DNA from: JACGMN01 sp964522635
GTDB taxonomy: Archaea > Halobacteriota > Syntropharchaeia > Alkanophagales > Methanospirareceae
Assembly (NCBI GenBank): GCA_964522635.1
Contig: CAZFWT010000043.1
Coordinates: forward strand, 1-17,188
Direction: 5' to 3'
DNA: 17,188 bases
Of the stretch, positions 7,275-14,164 are shown piece after piece (within the stretch, counting starts at the first letter, position 1; each line of letters begins with the position of its first letter). The notes under the pieces were generated by a model. It was given only the letters and a program-made list of their open reading frames with translations. It was not told the origin of the DNA and ran no database searches. The position numbers and the translations under genes were made by a program.

Positions 7275-9081
7275 GTACACACCTCCAGTACGCTGTACTT
7301 TCCTCCGCAGTCGAGATGAATTCCCGTATTGCTGGCTCAGGTCTTCCAAACCGCTGCTCAAGCTGCTGCTCCAGCTCTTCCCACGCCGCTACCAGATCAA
7401 GGTCATTCTGACAAACCTCGCGGCAGAGTCCGCAGTGCAGGCAGAGAAAGGCCTTCTCAGCTTCACACTTCGAGACGTTACCCCCCTCATGCAGCTTTTT
7501 AGCGAGGTACAGTTTGTTCTTCGGAATGAGCGAGTCATCCTGCGTAACCGCGTACGCGGGGCACTGAGCAGCACAGCTGCCGCATTTCACACATGAGTAC
7601 ATGGTCTTCTCCAATACTGATTCACGATCATGGGCGTCAACTGAGCGGGCCATGAGTGGTGTGAAGAGTGACGCGGTGCGAATGAGCAGTCTGAACAGGC
7701 TCGGATTGAAAAGCAGATCAGGAATAACCCCCCACCTGGTTCGCACCGCGAAGAATTTGTTCGGATTCAGGATGTTGCATGGATCAACCTTCCGCTTGTA
7801 TGCTCGATAGGCCCGCAGTGTCTGCGGATCAAGCTTCTGGGTGATAAAGGGCGCGTTCCAGATCCCGACGTTGTACGGCGCTCCTCCCAGTTTGATCCCG
7901 AGCATGGTGAGTCGCGGGACGAGTGCGAGATGAGCGAGGTATCGCCATGAGTCCCTTACGTCAGAGAGGAACGAGAGCAGCACCAGCGCGTCTGTTTCTC
8001 CCACCATATGTGCTTCCGCCTGAACATCGAGCCCATACCGCTTTGCTATCCATCTCGCCTTGTTCATATAAGCAGCCCCGTATTTCAGTGGCATGATGAG
8101 TTCGCAGGCTAAGAGGGTCGGCTGAGCGCTGCGCCGCTTCATCGGGAAGAGTCGTTCATGCCAGAGGTATCGTGCCAGATACTCGTCCGCAGCAATACCG
8201 CGATTCTTCGTGAACTGCCGGAATTTCAAATCATCATCGTGATCTTCCAGTGCCACCAGGACCGCATCGCGCTCTGCGCAGAGCTCCTCACCAATCAGCT
8301 TATTCACCTCCTTCAGGTGGAGGGCATCGAGATACTTAATGTGGTAAGGTCTGATCTTCGATTGGATCAGCTCGGTCACGAACGTGAGTGCTGCATCGAC
8401 ACCTCCGAAATACATGAGATGTGGGAGCACCTGCTCTGGCGTCTTCCGTAATCTAAGCGTAGCAGCGAGCAGGATCACGAACTGACCCTCGGTACCGAAA
8501 AACCGGGCGAACTCCTTATCCGCCGCAGTAAAGATCCGCACATCACCCGAGGGAAAAAGCACCTCGATCGATTCGATGTGCTCTTTGAGGTGCCCGAACT
8601 GAAAGCTTCCGATCCCGAAGCCGCCGGAGGCGATCCAACCCCCCACGGTGGAGAAGAAGCTCGAAGGGTACACGCTCAGCGAGAGCCCTTCCTGCTGCGC
8701 AGCCGCTTCTATCGCTGACCATCGAGTTCCTGTTTGGACCGTGATCGTCTCCTGCTCTCTGTTCAGCTCGAGAATCCTGTTCAGAGCCGAGAGGTCAAGA
8801 GCGATCCCCTTTTTCGTGGGGACCACACCGCCGAGTCCCGAAGAGCCTGCGCCCCGCGGAAAGAGCGCCACCTTTTCTGTGCTCGCGAATCGAACGACCT
8901 TGATGAGTGCATCAACGGTTTGCGGCTGTACTACCAGATGCGGGATGGTCTCGAAGAGCCGGTGGGCAAAGGGAACCGAGCTGACGTCCGTGGAGTAGAG
9001 CTCGCGCTCAAAGGCATCGTTACGTATTCGCGCTTCATCACCCAGCAGCGCATTCAGTTCCCGCTTCAACTTCGCATTCAT
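7258..9081 (-). CDS. FAD-linked oxidase fused to C-terminal two-cluster ferredoxin domain (GlcD/GlpC-like)
   Basis: The start chosen is ATG 9079-9081 with AGGAGG close upstream; a GTG six codons earlier has no good ribosome site. The 607-residue protein has a PCMH-type FAD-binding domain (about 45-215; PRGAGSSGLGG at 75-85, STVGGWIASGGFGIGS at 144-159), a FAD-oxidase C-terminal substrate domain ending in DPCNILNPNKFF (433-444), then a GlpC-like module with Cys497, 500, 503, 507 and Cys547, 550, 553, 557. Relatives oxidise 2-hydroxyacids such as D-lactate, glycolate or D-2-hydroxyglutarate and pass electrons to Fe-S centres. The usual HxGDGNxH metal/substrate motif of that family is not seen; AHMVGETDALVLL (357-369) may stand in its place, so the substrate is unknown. 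Its overlap with the GltB2-like gene points to a role in feeding or draining GOGAT electrons. It is probably cytoplasmic; no signal peptide is visible. Confidence 0.88.
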   Translation of the reverse strand: MNAKLKRELNALLGDEARIRNDAFERELYSTDVSSVPFAHRLFETIPHLVVQPQTVDALIKVVRFASTEKVALFPRGAGSSGLGGVVPTKKGIALDLSALNRILELNREQETITVQTGTRWSAIEAAAQQEGLSLSVYPSSFFSTVGGWIASGGFGIGSFQFGHLKEHIESIEVLFPSGDVRIFTAADKEFARFFGTEGQFVILLAATLRLRKTPEQVLPHLMYFGGVDAALTFVTELIQSKIRPYHIKYLDALHLKEVNKLIGEELCAERDAVLVALEDHDDDLKFRQFTKNRGIAADEYLARYLWHERLFPMKRRSAQPTLLACELIMPLKYGAAYMNKARWIAKRYGLDVQAEAHMVGETDALVLLSFLSDVRDSWRYLAHLALVPRLTMLGIKLGGAPYNVGIWNAPFITQKLDPQTLRAYRAYKRKVDPCNILNPNKFFAVRTRWGVIPDLLFNPSLFRLLIRTASLFTPLMARSVDAHDRESVLEKTMYSCVKCGSCAAQCPAYAVTQDDSLIPKNKLYLAKKLHEGGNVSKCEAEKAFLCLHCGLCREVCQNDLDLVAAWEELEQQLEQRFGRPEPAIREFISTAEESTAYWRCVHAQEV

Positions 9082-9149
9082 GCCGCTCCTCCTCTCCACC
9101 TTTAGCTAACGACCCCCTTTGCGTGAGTGGTTCATCTACGCTCGCGGGC

Positions 9150-10490
9150 TTAGAGCACACTCAAGTACTCTTGCAGCTCCCATTCCGATACGGTGATGCG
9201 ATACCTGTCCCACTCGACGTTCTTCGAGATGAGGAAGTTGGTGAAGATGTGCTCGCCTAATGCTTCTCGTACCAGGGCGCTCTGCTCTGTCAGCGCAAGT
9301 GCCTCGATCAAGCTCCCGGGTAGCGAAGTTATCCCGTGCTGCTGCTTCTCCTCATCGGTCATCGCATACACATCCTTCTCCATGGGTGCGGGCAACTCAT
9401 ACTTGTTCTTGATCCCCGCTAACCCAGCCGCGAGCATGACCGAGAAAGCCAGATACGGATTACAGGCCGGATCAGGGCTGCGATACTCTATCCGGGTTGC
9501 TTTCTCTTTCCCCGGCTTGTACATCGGCACCCGCACGAGTGTCGAGCGATTGCGCCGTGCCCAGGAGATATACACGGGGGCCTCATAGCCCGGCACCAAC
9601 CGCTTATACGAGTTCACAAATTGGTTGGTGACTGCCGTTATCTCAGGTGCGTGTCTGAGCAGCCCGGCGATATATCCGCGGCAGAGCTCCGAGAGACTAT
9701 ACTCGTCATCAGGGTCAAAGAACGCATTCTTATCATCCGCGAAGAGGGATTGGTGCGTGTGCATTCCCGACCCGTTCACCCCGAAAATCGGCTTCGGCAT
9801 GAACGAGGCATAGTACCCGTACTTCTGCGCTATCTCCTTCACCACGATCCGGTAGGTCATCACCTGGTCTGCCATTGTCAGCGCGTCCTTGTACCTGAGG
9901 TCGATCTCGTGCTGCGAGGGCGCGACCTCATGATGGCTGTATTCCACCTCGATCCCCATCGCTTCCAGGGTCAAGATCGTATCCCGCCGGAGGTCGCTGC
10001 CCGCATCCAGCGTGGTCAGATCGAAGTATCCGCCGTGATCCAGCACTTCCGTGTTGCCATTTTGCTTGAAGTAGAAATACTCCAGCTCCGGCCCCAGATA
10101 GAAGGTTAGCCCCTTCTGCTTCAACAGCTCCAGGTTCCTTTTCAAGGCGTACCGTGGATCGCCCTCATAGTGACTGCCATCCGGTTGCAGGATATCGCAG
10201 AACATCCGTGCCACGGCATGCTCCTTCGGCCGCCACGGCACCATCTGAAAGGTAGTGGGATCAGGCTTCGCCAGCATATCGCTCTCATCGATCCGCGCAA
10301 ATCCCTGTATCGAAGACCCATCGAATCCCATACCCTCGTCAAAAGCGCCATCCAATTCCCGTGGTGTGATAGCGAAGCTCTTCAACTGACCCAAGATGTC
10401 CGTAAACCACAGGCGTACGAACTTTATCCCTCCTTTCGCGAGCGCTTCAAACACATCATCCTTTGTCTTTACATTCCCTTCTTTTTCCAT
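9150..10490 (-). CDS. glnA: glutamine synthetase, type I (GSI-alpha-like)
   Basis: It condenses glutamate and ammonia with ATP to glutamine, the first half of the GS-GOGAT cycle whose second half is encoded directly downstream. The 446-residue length matches the short GSI-alpha class. Signatures include GFDGSSIQGFARIDESDM (55-72), GPELEYF (133-139, metal-binding glutamates), KPIFGVNGSGMH (233-244, ATP region), the flap sequence NSYKRLVPGYEAP (293-305) and RIEYRSPDPACNPYLAF (333-349). Arg66 corresponds to the Arg that mediates glutamine feedback inhibition in the B. subtilis enzyme. No adenylylation tyrosine segment of the long GSI-beta type is recognisable, so control is likely transcriptional and by feedback. 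GAGGTG sits 9 bases before the ATG. The gap to the next gene is 68 bases with no evident terminator, so glnA probably leads the operon. Confidence 0.97.
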   Translation of the reverse strand: MEKEGNVKTKDDVFEALAKGGIKFVRLWFTDILGQLKSFAITPRELDGAFDEGMGFDGSSIQGFARIDESDMLAKPDPTTFQMVPWRPKEHAVARMFCDILQPDGSHYEGDPRYALKRNLELLKQKGLTFYLGPELEYFYFKQNGNTEVLDHGGYFDLTTLDAGSDLRRDTILTLEAMGIEVEYSHHEVAPSQHEIDLRYKDALTMADQVMTYRIVVKEIAQKYGYYASFMPKPIFGVNGSGMHTHQSLFADDKNAFFDPDDEYSLSELCRGYIAGLLRHAPEITAVTNQFVNSYKRLVPGYEAPVYISWARRNRSTLVRVPMYKPGKEKATRIEYRSPDPACNPYLAFSVMLAAGLAGIKNKYELPAPMEKDVYAMTDEEKQQHGITSLPGSLIEALALTEQSALVREALGEHIFTNFLISKNVEWDRYRITVSEWELQEYLSVL

Positions 10491-10528
10491 CCTCTATTAC
10501 ACCTCTAAAATAATATTCAGACTATCCT

Positions 10529-10541
10529 CTTTTTATTCTAT
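10529..10541 (-). promoter_or_regulatory. candidate TATA box for glnA
   Basis: On the minus strand this reads TAGAATAAAAAG, an archaeal TATA-like element centred about 45 bases before the glnA ATG. A start site about 25 bases downstream would give a leader of about 20 bases that still contains the GAGGTG ribosome site. Other AT-rich stretches nearby make the choice uncertain. Confidence 0.4.
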
Positions 10542-10561
10542 TTGAGAAACAAGCACAACAA

Positions 10562-10674
10562 TTATGAACTGATATGAATATTGGTTGATCCTAGTAAATC
10601 TACTATCTTACCATTAATTTAAATTAGTTAAGGCTAATTGAGCAGTCTTCATAACAGTTATGAAAAGATATGAA
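10562..10674. repeat. pair of 17-base direct repeats with doubled TATGAA half-sites
   Basis: TTATGAACTGATATGAA (10562-10578) and TTATGAAAAGATATGAA (10658-10674) match at 15 of 17 positions, 96 bases apart. Each holds two TATGAA units spaced 10 bases, one helical turn. One copy sits just upstream of the glnA TATA candidate and the other upstream of the regulator's TATA box, so they look like binding sites serving the two divergent promoters. Confidence 0.5.
10648..10664. promoter_or_regulatory. perfect 17-base inverted repeat, candidate operator in the glnA/RHH divergent region
   Basis: TTCATAAC and GTTATGAA are perfect 8-base arms around one A. The right arm is shared with the second direct repeat. 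The site lies between two divergent genes, one of which encodes a dimeric DNA-binding protein, which makes an operator plausible. It does not match the methanogen NrpR operator pattern (GGAA-N6-TTCC). Two further AT palindromes (10615-10626 and AATTAG/CTAATT at 10622-10639) sit close by but are less telling in such AT-rich DNA. Confidence 0.45.
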
Positions 10675-10726
10675 GGGGTATGTTTCATTATTGCAATTGT
10701 CAAATAACAGACTTGCTCAGTGATAC

Positions 10727-10738
10727 ATATTTAAATAT
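10727..10738 (+). promoter_or_regulatory. TATA box of the RHH regulator-guaA-dapL operon
   Basis: ATATTTAAATAT is a perfect palindrome and a near-ideal archaeal TATA element, centred about 35 bases before the ATG at 10768. Transcription would start some 10 bases before the start codon, giving a very short leader; no Shine-Dalgarno is seen before this ATG, in keeping with a nearly leaderless message. Confidence 0.6.
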
Positions 10739-10767
10739 TATGAGCGAGATATAGTAGAAATAAGACT

Positions 10768-11325
10768 ATGCCACCACCAGAAAGAATCACGGTAGCCATG
10801 GATGAAGACACCTTCAAGATGTTTAAGAAGATGCAGGCGGAGCTGGGTATCTCGCAGAGCGAGCTCGTCCGCGAGGCGTTGCGCTTTTATGGCAAGCATC
10901 GCACGCTCTTCGAATCGATTGAGGATCGAAAAGTGTACACGCACGCGGAGATGTTGCGGCTGGGGGAGCACGTCATCATGGATATCGACCACTGGCTGCT
11001 CTTCTTGAAGTTTGTGGACACGCATCCAGAGAAGGAGCAGTTCTGGGAATTGAACAAGGCGATCAGTGCGGCGCATGCAGAGCAGTTCAAGCACCAGTAC
11101 TTCAGGGTCGAGGCGGTTCTCAAGCGACTGGAGGCCTGCAACTTCTTTGCCCTCACACCGGTCTCGAAGAACGAGTATACGCTCATCTTGAGTTCAGACA
11201 TCCTCAAGCACTTTGTGAAGACGATGCTGGAGGAGACCTTAACGGGCATGGGCTTCCATGTGGAGCTCAAAGAAGATTTGGCAAAGTTGCGATTGAAAGT
11301 CCTGGACGAAGGGTCGAAGAAGTAA
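10768..11325 (+). CDS. ribbon-helix-helix (CopG/NikR-type) transcriptional regulator with an unidentified C-terminal domain
   Basis: Residues 5-43 form a ribbon-helix-helix DNA-binding domain: a beta strand (ERITVAM), helix A, the turn around GISQSE (27-32) and helix B (LVREALRFYG). Such proteins dimerise through the strand and bind palindromic or tandem sites. The remaining 140 or so residues do not look like the NikR ACT/nickel domain, and I do not recognise them; they contain a His/Trp/Phe-rich stretch (74-112) and a terminal alpha/beta segment (138-180). The gene is divergent from glnA, shares its intergenic repeats with it, and ends 23 bases before guaA. A role in nitrogen or glutamine control, or autoregulation, is inferred from position only. 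Nothing in the sequence identifies the ligand. Confidence 0.8.
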   Translation: MPPPERITVAMDEDTFKMFKKMQAELGISQSELVREALRFYGKHRTLFESIEDRKVYTHAEMLRLGEHVIMDIDHWLLFLKFVDTHPEKEQFWELNKAISAAHAEQFKHQYFRVEAVLKRLEACNFFALTPVSKNEYTLILSSDILKHFVKTMLEETLTGMGFHVELKEDLAKLRLKVLDEGSKK

Positions 11326-11348
11326 AGGAGGATTCAGAGACGCGAGCT

Positions 11349-12935
11349 ATGCAGGAAGGGCGATCCGAGCGTGAGAAGGACAAGGTGGTGGTACTGGACT
11401 TTGGTGGGCAGTATAGCCACCTGATCGTGCGGCGGTGCCGGGAATTAGGCGTTTATACCGAGCTGCTGCCCTATGACGTCTCCATTACGGAGCTCGAGCG
11501 CTGCGCTCAGCGGAACAAAAGAGAAGGCAAGATCCGCGGGATCATACTCTCCGGGAGCCCATTCGGCGTTCATGAGCCCGATAGTCCCCGCTGCAGTACC
11601 CGGATTGTGGATCTGGGCGTGCCGTTGCTGGGGATCTGTTATGGTGCGCAGCTGCTCGCAGATATGCTGGGCGGCGTGGTTACCACGGGCGGTAAGGGCG
11701 AATTCGGGCGTTCAGAGCTCATGTTCACCGACTCCGCACTCTTTGAGGGCGTAAGTGAAACCGGCACGACTCCTGTCTGGATGTCGCACGGTGACGTGAT
11801 CGAGCGATTCGAGGGCGCGGAGATACTGGGCTCGGCGGCAAACGCGCCCGTTGCAGCCTTTCGGATACACGAGCGGATCTATGGGGTGCAGTTCCATCCC
11901 GAGGTGCACCACACGGAAATGGGTGACAGAATCCTCTGGAATTTCCTGTATTCCATTTGCGACTGCGAACGGAACTGGACGATCGCCGCCTTTGTTGCAG
12001 AGGCGATCACCAAAATTCGCGAGGAGGTGGGCCTCGATGGGAAAGTAATTTGTGGGCTCAGTGGGGGTATCGACTCCTCCACCACCGCGGTCCTCGTTAA
12101 TAAGGCCATCGGCGATCGATTGACCTGCATCTTCGTGGATAACGGTTTGCTGCGGGAAGGTGAGCGGGAGGAGGTCGAGAACACGTTCAGGAAGAGCTTC
12201 AAGATGGATCTGGTAGTGGTGGACGCGAAGTCCCGATTTCTGGAGGCGCTCAAGGGCGTGACGGATGCGGAGGCGAAGCGAAAGGTGATCGGGGGGCTCT
12301 TCATCACCCTCTTCAAGGAAGCGGCGCAGAAGCTGGGCGACGTCGCGTTCCTCGCTCAGGGCACGATCTATCCCGATCGGATCGAGAGTGCGAAGGCGGG
12401 CTCAGCTAAGTCCTCTCGCATCAAATCGCATCATAACGTTGGCGCACTGCCCGAGCGTTTGGGGTTCACTCTGATCGAGCCGATCGACGAGCTGTATAAG
12501 GATGAGGTGCGGGAAGTGGCGAAGGATCTCGGCATTCCGGCTCGGATACGCAATCAGCATCCCTTTCCCGGCCCTGGTCTGGCGGCCCGGATCATGGGTG
12601 AGGTGACGGAGGAGAAGCTGCGGATCTGCCGGGATGCCTCACTGATTGTGGAGGAGGAGTTAAAACACAGCGGCTGGTACGAGAAGGTCTGGCAGGCCTT
12701 TGCGACCGTTGGTGACGATTTCGCAACGGGCGTGCTCGGCGATGCGCGTAAGGAAGGCCGGCTCGTAACGATCCGTGTGGTGGAGTCGAAGGAGGCGATG
12801 ACGGCGGATTTCGTGAAACTGCCCTATGAGCTGCTGGAGCGCATGAGTAACCGGATCACGAACGAGGTCAAGGGCGTGACCTGGGTGACCTATGCGATCT
12901 CATCGAAGCCGCCCGCAACGATCGAGCCATGTTAG
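11349..12935 (+). CDS. guaA: GMP synthase (glutamine-hydrolysing), two-domain fused form
   Basis: It aminates XMP to GMP using glutamine and ATP, the last step of GMP synthesis. Residues 13-205 are a class I glutamine amidotransferase with Cys97 (GICYGAQ), His183 and Glu185 (QFHPEV) as the triad. Residues 230-528 are the ATP pyrophosphatase and dimerisation domain, with the P-loop SGGIDSS (238-244), FVDNGLLR (262-269), QGTIYPDRIES (337-347) and the C-terminal ITNEVKGVTWVTYAISSKPP (503-522). The 528 residues match the bacterial fused enzyme; many euryarchaea instead encode the two halves as separate genes. AGGAGG at 11326-11331 is 17 bases from the ATG, too far to be ideal, so a slightly different start is possible (GTG codons 13-14 begin the conserved core). 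It overlaps dapL by 7 bases. Confidence 0.97.
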   Translation: MQEGRSEREKDKVVVLDFGGQYSHLIVRRCRELGVYTELLPYDVSITELERCAQRNKREGKIRGIILSGSPFGVHEPDSPRCSTRIVDLGVPLLGICYGAQLLADMLGGVVTTGGKGEFGRSELMFTDSALFEGVSETGTTPVWMSHGDVIERFEGAEILGSAANAPVAAFRIHERIYGVQFHPEVHHTEMGDRILWNFLYSICDCERNWTIAAFVAEAITKIREEVGLDGKVICGLSGGIDSSTTAVLVNKAIGDRLTCIFVDNGLLREGEREEVENTFRKSFKMDLVVVDAKSRFLEALKGVTDAEAKRKVIGGLFITLFKEAAQKLGDVAFLAQGTIYPDRIESAKAGSAKSSRIKSHHNVGALPERLGFTLIEPIDELYKDEVREVAKDLGIPARIRNQHPFPGPGLAARIMGEVTEEKLRICRDASLIVEEELKHSGWYEKVWQAFATVGDDFATGVLGDARKEGRLVTIRVVESKEAMTADFVKLPYELLERMSNRITNEVKGVTWVTYAISSKPPATIEPC

Positions 12936-14122
12936 CTAAGCGAGAGGTGCAGTACGCAAAGGGTATACGGTCGCTTCCCCCCTATCTCTTCGCGGAGATC
13001 GATCTGAGGAAGGAGCGGGCGCGCAAACGAGGCGTGGACATCATTGACTTGAGTATCGGCGATCCTGATTTGCCCACACCACCGCATATCGTTGAGGCCC
13101 TGTACCATGCCGCGAAGGACCCTGCAAATCAGCGCTATCCCTCCTATGAAGGCATGCTCGCGTTCCGGGAGGCCGTTGCTGCGTGGTATCAGCGGACGAA
13201 ACAGGTTATGGTCCGGCCAGAGGACGAGGTATTAACGTTAATCGGGTCGAAGGAGGGTCTGGCGCACGCGGCATTCGCCTTTCTGGAGCCCGGGGATCAC
13301 GCCCTCGTTCCAGATCCTGCGTACCCTGTGTATCACAATGCCACGATCATAGCGAATGCGGTGCCCCACACGGTTCCGTTAACCGCGGATAACGACTTTA
13401 AACCGGATTTTGATCGTCTGGATAAGAACGTGGCGAGGCAAGCGAAGATCCTGTTCCTGAATTATCCCCATAATCCCACGGCTGCGATCGCGGACGAGGC
13501 ATTCTTCAAGACCGTTATCGATTTCGCGCAGGATAATGAGATCGTCGTGCTCTTTGACAACCCCTATTCGGAGCTGACCTTTGACGGCTACGAATCACCG
13601 AGTTTTCTGGCGGTAAAGGGCGCGAAGGAGGTTGGTGTCGAGTTCAATTCGCTCTCCAAGACCTATAACATGACCGGCTGGCGGATCGGATACGCCGTAG
13701 GCAATGCGGAGATCCTCAATGGGATAAGGACGGTAAAGACGAATATCGATTCAGGCGCATTTCAAGCGGTTCAGGAAGCGGGTATTGCAGCCTTATCAGG
13801 GCCACAGGACTGCGTCTCCCAGAACGTTGCAATTTATCAAAAGCGGCGAGATATTCTGGTCGACGGGCTGCGCGCCGCGGGATTAGATGCGGAGAAACCA
13901 CATGCCACGTTCTATCTCTGGGTGAAGGTTCCCCAGAGGTTTGAAACTGCCATTTCGGCATCTATCGAGTTCTCGATGATTCTCCTGGAACGAGCAGGGA
14001 TCGTGGTGACCCCGGGAGTGGGGTTCGGGGAATACGGCGAAGGCTTCGTTCGATTCACGTTCTGTAACAGCGGCGAGCGCCTGGCAGAGGCATGTGCGCG
14101 GATCCAAAAGCTGAACTTTTAA
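12929..14122 (+). CDS. dapL: LL-diaminopimelate aminotransferase
   Basis: This PLP-dependent class I/II aminotransferase converts tetrahydrodipicolinate directly to LL-diaminopimelate with glutamate as amino donor, bypassing the succinylase and acetylase routes to lysine. Visible signatures are IDLSIGDPDLPTPPHIVEAL (39-58), RYPSYEG (69-75), FLNYPHNPT (176-184), FDNPYSELTFDG (209-220) and the PLP lysine in NSLSKTYNMTGWRIGYAVGN (Lys near residue 244). The 397-residue length fits the DapL family. DapF, the next enzyme of the pathway, lies downstream, which supports this over a generic aspartate aminotransferase. The ATG overlaps the guaA stop (ATGTTAG) with no independent ribosome site, so its translation is probably coupled to guaA. 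An assignment as another class I aminotransferase cannot be excluded from sequence alone. Confidence 0.88.
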   Translation: MLAKREVQYAKGIRSLPPYLFAEIDLRKERARKRGVDIIDLSIGDPDLPTPPHIVEALYHAAKDPANQRYPSYEGMLAFREAVAAWYQRTKQVMVRPEDEVLTLIGSKEGLAHAAFAFLEPGDHALVPDPAYPVYHNATIIANAVPHTVPLTADNDFKPDFDRLDKNVARQAKILFLNYPHNPTAAIADEAFFKTVIDFAQDNEIVVLFDNPYSELTFDGYESPSFLAVKGAKEVGVEFNSLSKTYNMTGWRIGYAVGNAEILNGIRTVKTNIDSGAFQAVQEAGIAALSGPQDCVSQNVAIYQKRRDILVDGLRAAGLDAEKPHATFYLWVKVPQRFETAISASIEFSMILLERAGIVVTPGVGFGEYGEGFVRFTFCNSGERLAEACARIQKLNF

Positions 14123-14128
14123 ATATAT
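14117..14128 (+). promoter_or_regulatory. TATA box for the satD-like gene, overlapping the dapL stop codon
   Basis: TTTTAAATATAT is a strong archaeal TATA element, centred about 42 bases before the ATG at 14165. It would give a leader of roughly 17 bases containing GGGTGCTC as a weak ribosome site. It suggests the SatD-like gene has its own promoter rather than depending only on guaA-dapL read-through. Confidence 0.55.
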
Positions 14129-14164
14129 CGTTTGAGAAGTATCTATAAATTACGGGTGCTCAGA

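Noticed and set aside
7275..7361. Longer N-terminus (29 extra residues) for the GltB2-like protein
   Set aside because: It would lie entirely inside the upstream gene with no ribosome site; ATG 7272-7274 has GGAGGTG at good spacing and gives the same overlap pattern as the next junctions.
9082..9099. GTG start six codons upstream for the FAD/Fe-S protein
   Set aside because: No good ribosome site precedes it, whereas ATG 9079-9081 follows AGGAGG.
9621..10109. 162-residue plus-strand open frame opposite glnA
   Set aside because: Antisense shadow of the highly conserved glnA reading frame; the translation shows no domain.
10615..10639. AT palindromes TAATTTAAATTA and AATTAG/CTAATT as separate operators
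   Set aside because: Short palindromes made of A and T are common by chance in such AT-rich spacer DNA; they are noted within the divergent region but not called as separate sites.
14132..14164. TTG start adding 11 residues to the SatD-like protein
   Set aside because: The TATA box at 14117-14128 would place the transcript start after this codon, and the conserved family region begins after the ATG at 14165.
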